A stretch of DNA of 64,000 bases, taken from the NCBI RefSeq assembly GCF_009727055.1, contig NC_052351.1:11286143-11350142 (forward strand), written 5' to 3'. The position numbers and the translations under genes are program-made. The notes below the pieces were generated by a model that made no database searches, had not been told where the DNA came from, and saw only the letters and a list, made by a program, of their open reading frames with translations. Every line of letters begins with the position of its first letter. Positions within the stretch are counted from its first letter, which is position 1. Positions 58,120-64,000 of the stretch are shown piece after piece. The stretch comes from Benincasa hispida (Eukaryota > Streptophyta > Magnoliopsida > Cucurbitales > Cucurbitaceae).

Positions 58120-59448
58120 ATCGTTGATTTTCAACTATACATATTTTCCTAACTTTTCTAAGATTAAAAAAAAAAAACTTTGATTTTTTTTCGATTCTCA
58201 AAACATAACAAAATCTCTACAAAGTATTCATATACAGAACACAAAAACCCAACTTAATCATTATTACTGTAAAAGTTAAAAAGAACTGAAAGAATTAGTG
58301 TCATCAAATAAAATTATTGGTATTGTTTTAGATAGAAGGGTGACACTTAATTGTTAATCTTAAAAAGACCAAAATCTTACCATTTAAATCATAAAACCAA
58401 CTATTAGATAGTCTTTTTTTTTTTATCAATTTGTAGAATATGGATTTACCTTTTTCTAACGGTGAAATAATTTTAAAAATATTGATGTCTATTTTTTCTA
58501 CTATTATGTTGCATTGGTGTGCAAACTATCTTTTTTAAAATAAAAACTTGAGACATAATTTTAAATTCCACTATTTCATTAGAATTATGTAATATTTGAA
58601 AACATCAAGGAATAGGTTATTTAAAATATATCGTTGAACTTTTGTTTAGTGAAACAATAATAGTACGTCGTATGTAATATTTTTTAAATCTAAGAAAAAA
58701 ATGAAATAGAATAATAATAAAAAAAAAAAAGATAAAAAAGGAGTTGAAAAAGAAAATAAAACCCTTATGAGCTAGACAGAGAAAGAAGAGAGAAAATGAA
58801 AAAGACGAACTAGAAGGCGAAAGAAGAGAGAAGAGTAAATATGAAGAAATGCATGAGAGAGAGAAATAACAAAGTAATTGAGGGAGTTGGGAGAGTAATA
58901 AAACGCGTGAAAGTGAAAGTGGTAAAATGGTGGATAATTAAACTCACCGTTTTATTTTTATCAGTGGTCATCGAAGCTGGGCACAGGAAGGTGGTAGTCA
59001 GAGTATGTTGCCGAAGTTGCTTGTGCAAAGGTAATTGTTGGAGACTTGGAGTTAGTCGCTAGAGTTATCGTTGGAGGTGGTTGGTGGAGCCTGGAGTTCT
59101 TCGTCGAAGTTGGTCGTGTGAATATGAAAGTTGGAGTTGTTTTGTACCAAGGTGGTTGACGGAATTGGTTGTCGAAGTGTCGTCGGAGGTGGTTGTCGGA
59201 CCTTAGAGTTAGCCATCTGAAAATGGTCATCAGAGTAAGTCGTCGGAGTGTGGTAGCGATAATCGCTAACGAAGACCAATAGGTGGAACCGTTAAAAACA
59301 TTAGAAGGAGAGAGAATTAGAGAGAGTTAGAGTGAGTTGTAAAAAAACCAACTCAACCCCATCAACATTTAAACTTGGTTGTCAAACATTGAGTTAGTAA
59401 AAAATACCAACTCAACCCAACTCTCTTGAGTTGTCAAACACCCCATTA
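57849..59448. mobile_element. TIR element with GAGTTGAGTTG ends
   Basis: The left end, GGGGGTGTTTGGCGTGCGA, then AGAGAGTTGAGTTG, mirrors the right end, which as reverse complement reads GGGGTGTTTGACAACTCAAG and AGAGAGTTGGGTTGAG. Inside are a 51-base T run, an AT-rich part, a purine-rich part (58740-58870) and a GGTGGTTG-rich patch. No transposase. Possibly hAT- or MULE-derived. No clear target duplication found. Confidence 0.6.
58066..58116. repeat. Poly-T run of 51 bases
   Basis: An uninterrupted T run, the longest homopolymer in the window. A run this long is prone to sequencing error. The lysine-rich ORF on minus is an artefact of it. Confidence 0.95.
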
Positions 59449-59760
59449 TGCAAATTAATGAGAGAATATGAGGAGAAAAAGTTATTTAAAACCAATTCTC
59501 TAATTAAAAAATATTTAATTAAACAAAAAAATAATTTTTCTTTAATTAATATATATACATAAATTAACTAATTTAATATTATATATATAAATAAAAACAA
59601 AACACATTCTCTCATTTAATTAACGATATTTAATATGGATCAAATTCATATTAGTATTTGAATCATATTCAATTAATTATTTTTCTCTCAAATATATATT
59701 TGGAAATTTGTATCAAATAATACAAATAAGAAAAAGAACTCATCATATATATCACATTTA

Positions 59761-60538
59761 AAATATTTGCTAATATAGCAAATATTGACCGGTCAAGCTA
59801 TTTTTTTTTAAATTCCAAATTTATCCTCTCTTTCCCTTTATTATCTTTCCTTTTTACATTGTCATTTTCATTCTTTTCACAGTCAAGCTCTATCAAAGAA
59901 TCAGTCTCCATTCACTATCAATTTCAATTCGTGAAGTTTCGTGATACTACGGTTAATTTCAATTCGTGAGTTCATTTTTCTTTTTTCTATTACATCTTCG
60001 ATTGGGAGTTTGTTTTCTTTAAGCGTTCTTGTTTTTTCGATTTTGTTTTTCAATTTTTTTCTCAATTTCTTCAGCTCATTTAATCTTTTCTTTCTCTTTT
60101 TCTCAAGAACCTAATGATTTCTTCAGCTCACTGTGAACATAATGGATTGTGAGGGGAGTTTGTGTGCTTTCATGAAATTTTGCTTTGTTCATTGCGTTGT
60201 TTACTTTTTCTTTGATATTTTGAGTTTTGATAGATTAATTAAGTTAGGGCTTGCATTCTTCACTATTTTATTTGATATTGTATAATATTTCTAGAAACAT
60301 ATCAGTGAATTTTGATGTTGGTATTTTTAGGTTTGATATTACAGCTACTTTGGCTTTTTGTTTGTCATTTATGATTTTATGCTATTTTCATTATATTAAC
60401 TTAGGGTTTAGAAGCTACTGTAATCAATCGGAAGATATCAAAGGCTATCAGTGATGGTCACTATCAATGATAAAATATATGTGATTGCTATCATTTTTTA
60501 TTTGTTCATTATTTTTTATTGATATCCATTGAAAGACA
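59761..60538. other. AT-rich intergenic DNA
   Basis: No supported gene. TTTCAATTCGTGA occurs at about 59924 and 59958. CTATCAGTGATGG and CACTATCAATGATA near 60440 resemble the 30675 MITE. Confidence 0.4.
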
Positions 60539-62495
60539 TGAAGGAACTCTTATTCAAGAGTACCTACGAGCGGAAACGGATCATTCCAATTCATTGTGAC
60601 AGAATTTTCACATATACATTCAAACATACTAATATGCATAACACCAAATTATTGGCATGCTCAAAGGAACAATAAATAAGAGATCGAGAGATCATACCAG
60701 TTGAAAATTTATTCTTCATAGAAAATCTTGCTTTCGCTGAGACGGTAAGCTATCGCTCAGCAAATCCCAATCGTCTACCTCGAAAAGTCTCCACACTAAC
60801 AGAAGGAAACAGGGACGACACCACCACTCAGAGCCTTCAGTATTCTTGGAGTGAGAATCCAAAATGTGGGTTTTGTTCAGATTTGGTAGAGGGGAGGAGG
60901 AAGGGAGATCGTATACAACGATCAAGTAAGTAAGAGAAAAGCTCGTCTATCGTATAGACAAAATGCTTGATCGTTTAGGTGAAGTATACGATCGTATACG
61001 AAAAGCTAAGCGATCGTCTATATGATCGTTTAGTAAATATCGGGCGCTAAATGATCGCTTAGGAAATGGTAAACCATCGTTTAGTAAATAGCACGCGCAA
61101 GTGTAAGCGTTAAGCGATCGCTCAGCACTATCGTATAGGTAAGCGATCGTTCAAGCATTATCGTATAAGCACGGGTTTTACTAAGCAATGACACACTTCA
61201 ACACTATGTTCGCACATTCAATGCTTAACACACCGATATAAATCATATTTATATCCAATTTCCTCCAATTAATAGACAATTAATATAATCACATCATATT
61301 CATAACCTATGGATTAATATCATATATTAATCATAGTATTTTTCCTCCACTAGATATAATTAATATTTATATCCAATTTCCTCTAAATTAATGTATCTCA
61401 TACATAAAATTAATTATATCATAAACTGGTTCAATTATATCATATATAATTGAACTCCTTCTTGTCAATTTGAACATTTCAAACTGACCCAAAAACTGAT
61501 TCTCAACTTATATCCAAGCTACCAAGGGGACCTTATGAACCTATGGCTCGAAGCTCCAACGGTACATGAATAACTGACTAAATTCTTGAGCCACGATATC
61601 CACCATCCTTTAACGGCCAAGCATTCCACTAAAGACCGACAGTTGAACTCTTCTTACCATAGATATATTTCTATGTCCATTAGATTAACCAATCATCAGT
61701 ACGATGACCCTTTACAGATGCTCATAAGTATAGTTGGAAAATTTACCATTTTGCTCCTATAGTTACATCTTACTCCTTAAGTACCATTGATCCCTCTAAT
61801 GAACAATACAACATAGTCCTACTATGTGTGAACACCTCTCGGACTATGAGAAGGTGTATGGCGTCACATTGTTCAAGCCCCGGGATCAGCCCTTAAGAGA
61901 GCAATCTATCTACTTACCTTTACTTTGGGGAAGGAGTAAACTCCATCTTGTGAAGTCGAGTACCTAGCTCTCAAATCAAAAGAATCCACAAAAGTGGTAG
62001 ATTTGAGTCGGCGCTCTGGTCACTCGTACCCATGCAAATCAAAGAACCGCCCACAATGGCAGGAGTTCCCAACTCACTCAGGATTGAGGTCATGTTACCT
62101 ATGGTTATCCTAGTGAAGTGAAATCTCTGTCATGAACGGAGTTATATGACAAGACGTTAACACTTCGAGGTCAGGTCTTATATAAACTCTTTGTATAAGA
62201 AGGCCCCGCTCACATGTCCCCTACATGAATGATCAGGATCAGATCATCTATGACAAGTCACAACACTTGTAATTATTCCACAAAGCGGGTCGCGTTCATA
62301 GTGTTACCAGGATAAGGTTTCCCTCCTATATCCATATACTACAGACCATTTTGGTTATCACTTAAGACATGATCCACTTGTATGTCAATACATACATTCT
62401 TAAGTTATATAAAGACAACCAGGGATATTAAGTTTTATTGGTTTGTGGTAAAATAAAAACATCTAAATGTGCAAAGTCAAGAAGTGAAGTAAATA
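60539..62495 (-). mobile_element. LTR of the TGTTGG family, 5' end truncated
   Basis: The low end, TGAAGGAACTCTTATTCAAG, matches the 7465 copy closely, and family blocks run in order with a GATCG array at 60950-61170. The high end stops after AAAGTCAAGAAGTGAAGTAA, about 90 bases short of the usual end. AGACA precedes it, but no matching duplication directly follows. Confidence 0.8.
60950..61170. repeat. GATCG-rich array in LTR
   Basis: TGATCGTTTAGGTGAAG, ACGATCGTATACGAAAAG and TAAGCGATCGCTCAGC words; same array type as 7790-8115. Confidence 0.7.
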
Positions 62496-62593
62496 TTATA
62501 ATTGTAGGACATGCAAATTGCCACCAATTTTTTAATGAAGAAGCTTGTTTTGTAATTGATGTTTGTAATGAAGAAGCTGAAGGAAATCAGACA
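62496..62593 (+). other. Short spacer between two LTRs
   Basis: One + frame is open through this segment with TAATGAAGAAGCT repeated at about 62537 and 62569. Too short to assign. Confidence 0.3.
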
Positions 62594-64000
62594 TGAGGAT
62601 TTCCATGAGCAGTGGAATGATCGTTCCAAATTCTATTCGATATTGAATATACATAATAACAATACAAAAAATGGAAACTAACAGGTCATATACAATATGA
62701 AATTACAACATGCTTACATATGAGATCAAGGGATAAAGTATCATACCTTTGAAGACTCATTCTTCAAACTCCCTCGATCACGAACACTCGTTTAGTCTCC
62801 AAAACAGAAATACATGAACGCTCGAACACAACGACCGCAACACAGCATATCAACAGCAACCACCGCACGAACAACGCGAACACACAACGAACGGCCTTCA
62901 AAACCTCGAACTCAGTCGAGTTGAGTGAGAACACCACCACAATGGTTACCTTGGTATTCTTGATGTGAGAATCCAGAAGTGTGGGCTATGTATTGACTTG
63001 GTTAGAAGAAGAGACCGAAGGAACAACAATCATGTAGACGATTGAGCAAGTGGGAGATGAGAAGTGTCTATCGTATAGACGAATTCTCAATCGTGTCGAA
63101 GAAGGTAGCCTATCATATAGATAATGCATTGCGATCGTTTAACTACAACCAGCTGAGTGAACTATCATATAGAAACACTCCATGATCGTCTAGTCTCTCT
63201 TTGAGCTATCGTTTAGTGAAACTATTTCACTTGATTGTCTTTCCATGAGTTTCTTTCTAAATTAGGCAACTCTTCTAAATTTAGGAAAACAATTTTCCAT
63301 TTAATTCACGATTACCATAAAACCACCAATAACCTCCCACTCAATTGGTTATTAGAGAAAAAGAGATAATTATCCAATAATTAATATTATTATGAAGATA
63401 TATGATAACTAACTTACCATATTATATTTATAACCTATAGTTTTAATATTTCATCTCATGAAATATATAAACCATAGTTCTTTTTCTATTTTATGGTACT
63501 TAATGTAAATCACATTTACATTAATCCTCCACTTGATGTATCTCATATATCACATCGATTATTATCATATATAATCGAATTTTCTCTCGTCAATTTGAAA
63601 ATTTCAAATCAATACAAGAAATGATTCTCAACTTGAATCCATTGAGCTACCAAGGGGACCTTATGAACCTGTAGCTTGAAGCTCTAACGGTACGCGAATC
63701 ACTGACTAAACTCTTGAGTCAGGGATCCACCATCCGTTAACTGCCGGGAACTTCATTAAAGACCGACAACTGCACTCTTCTTACTACAGATACATTTTGT
63801 GTCCATATCAACCAATCAACAGTGCGATAACCTTCACAGATCGCTCGTAAGTACAGCTGGGCCAATTTATTGTTATGTCTCTTTAGTTACATCTAACTCT
63901 TTAAGTACCACTGATCTCTCTAATGAACATAAGTCATAGTTCTACTATGACTGAGTCTTCTCTTCCAAAGAGAAGTTGTGGTCATTGTGTTTAAGACTCG
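62594..64000 (-). mobile_element. LTR of the TGTTGG family, runs off the window
   Basis: It begins TGAGGATTTCC (family 3' end on minus) and keeps all blocks to the window edge: GATCG words at 63020-63240, CATTAAAGACCGACAAC near 63755, and the GGGCCAATTTATTG block. It matches the truncated copy at 749-3482 best, e.g. TTTTAATATTTCATCTCATG. The rest lies outside. Confidence 0.85.

Larger units (their letters stand above)
57441..59760 (-). mobile_element. Truncated LTR of the TGTTGG family, split by a TIR element
   Basis: The first part, 57441-57848, has TTGAAAGGATACACGAG, CTTGAAGACTAATCTC and GAGAATCGATGAAAGTTGTG, matching the 3' end region of the family. The second part, 59449-59760, resumes with GAGAGAATATGAGG and the usual AT-rich block. 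The rest of the LTR (5' part on minus) is missing. Confidence 0.55.

Noticed and set aside
57910..58134. Lysine-rich ORF on minus
   Set aside because: It is made by a 51-base T run.

Overview
The window is AT-rich nuclear DNA from a flowering plant. Evidence for this is plant-type MULE, Ty1/copia and CACTA transposons, intron-like signals, poly-A/T tracts, and one intact plant-specific gene of the senescence-regulator S40 family. Several repeats resemble ones I associate with cucurbit genomes, so Cucurbitaceae is my best guess, from memory and not proven. No bacterial features, CRISPR arrays or rRNA genes were seen.

Layout. 1-3482: a broken copia integrase fragment on +, a single N and a 231-bp direct duplication, then a truncated LTR holding a solo LTR. 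3483-11098: one degenerate Mutator-like element (MULE) on the minus strand, split by two solo LTRs of one family. 11110-20300: a third LTR type, another 2.1-kb solo LTR, foldback repeats, and a small inverted-repeat unit carrying the end of a plant-mobile-domain-like gene. 20551-28743: an almost complete but dead Ty1/copia element whose 3' LTR is interrupted by a second LTR with a 111-bp minisatellite. 28744-34424: AT-rich DNA with MITE/SINE-like repeats and a back-to-back foldback pair. 34425-36688: a TRIM-like LTR and a solo LTR. 36921-38344: a CACTA-type non-autonomous element with a captured gene fragment. 38345-47320: the least repeat-laden stretch, holding the intact S40-family gene (42199-42831). 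47325-53945: a long-inverted-repeat element into which two LTRs inserted, one of which holds a third. 54000-64000: more LTRs and a TIR element, with the last LTR running off the window.

The genes do not form a pathway. The main story is layered transposon insertion. Eight LTRs stand alone. Six have identical 5-bp flanking repeats and two have flanks differing at one base, so most retroelements here appear to have been reduced to solo LTRs. Target duplications and frame continuity let the order of events be read. I saw no clearly new biological system. The strongest leads are the captured plastid-protein-like exon in the CACTA element, the palindrome-bearing unit with a plant mobile domain remnant, and a conserved promoter-like core shared by four otherwise different LTRs, each followed by its own tandem array.
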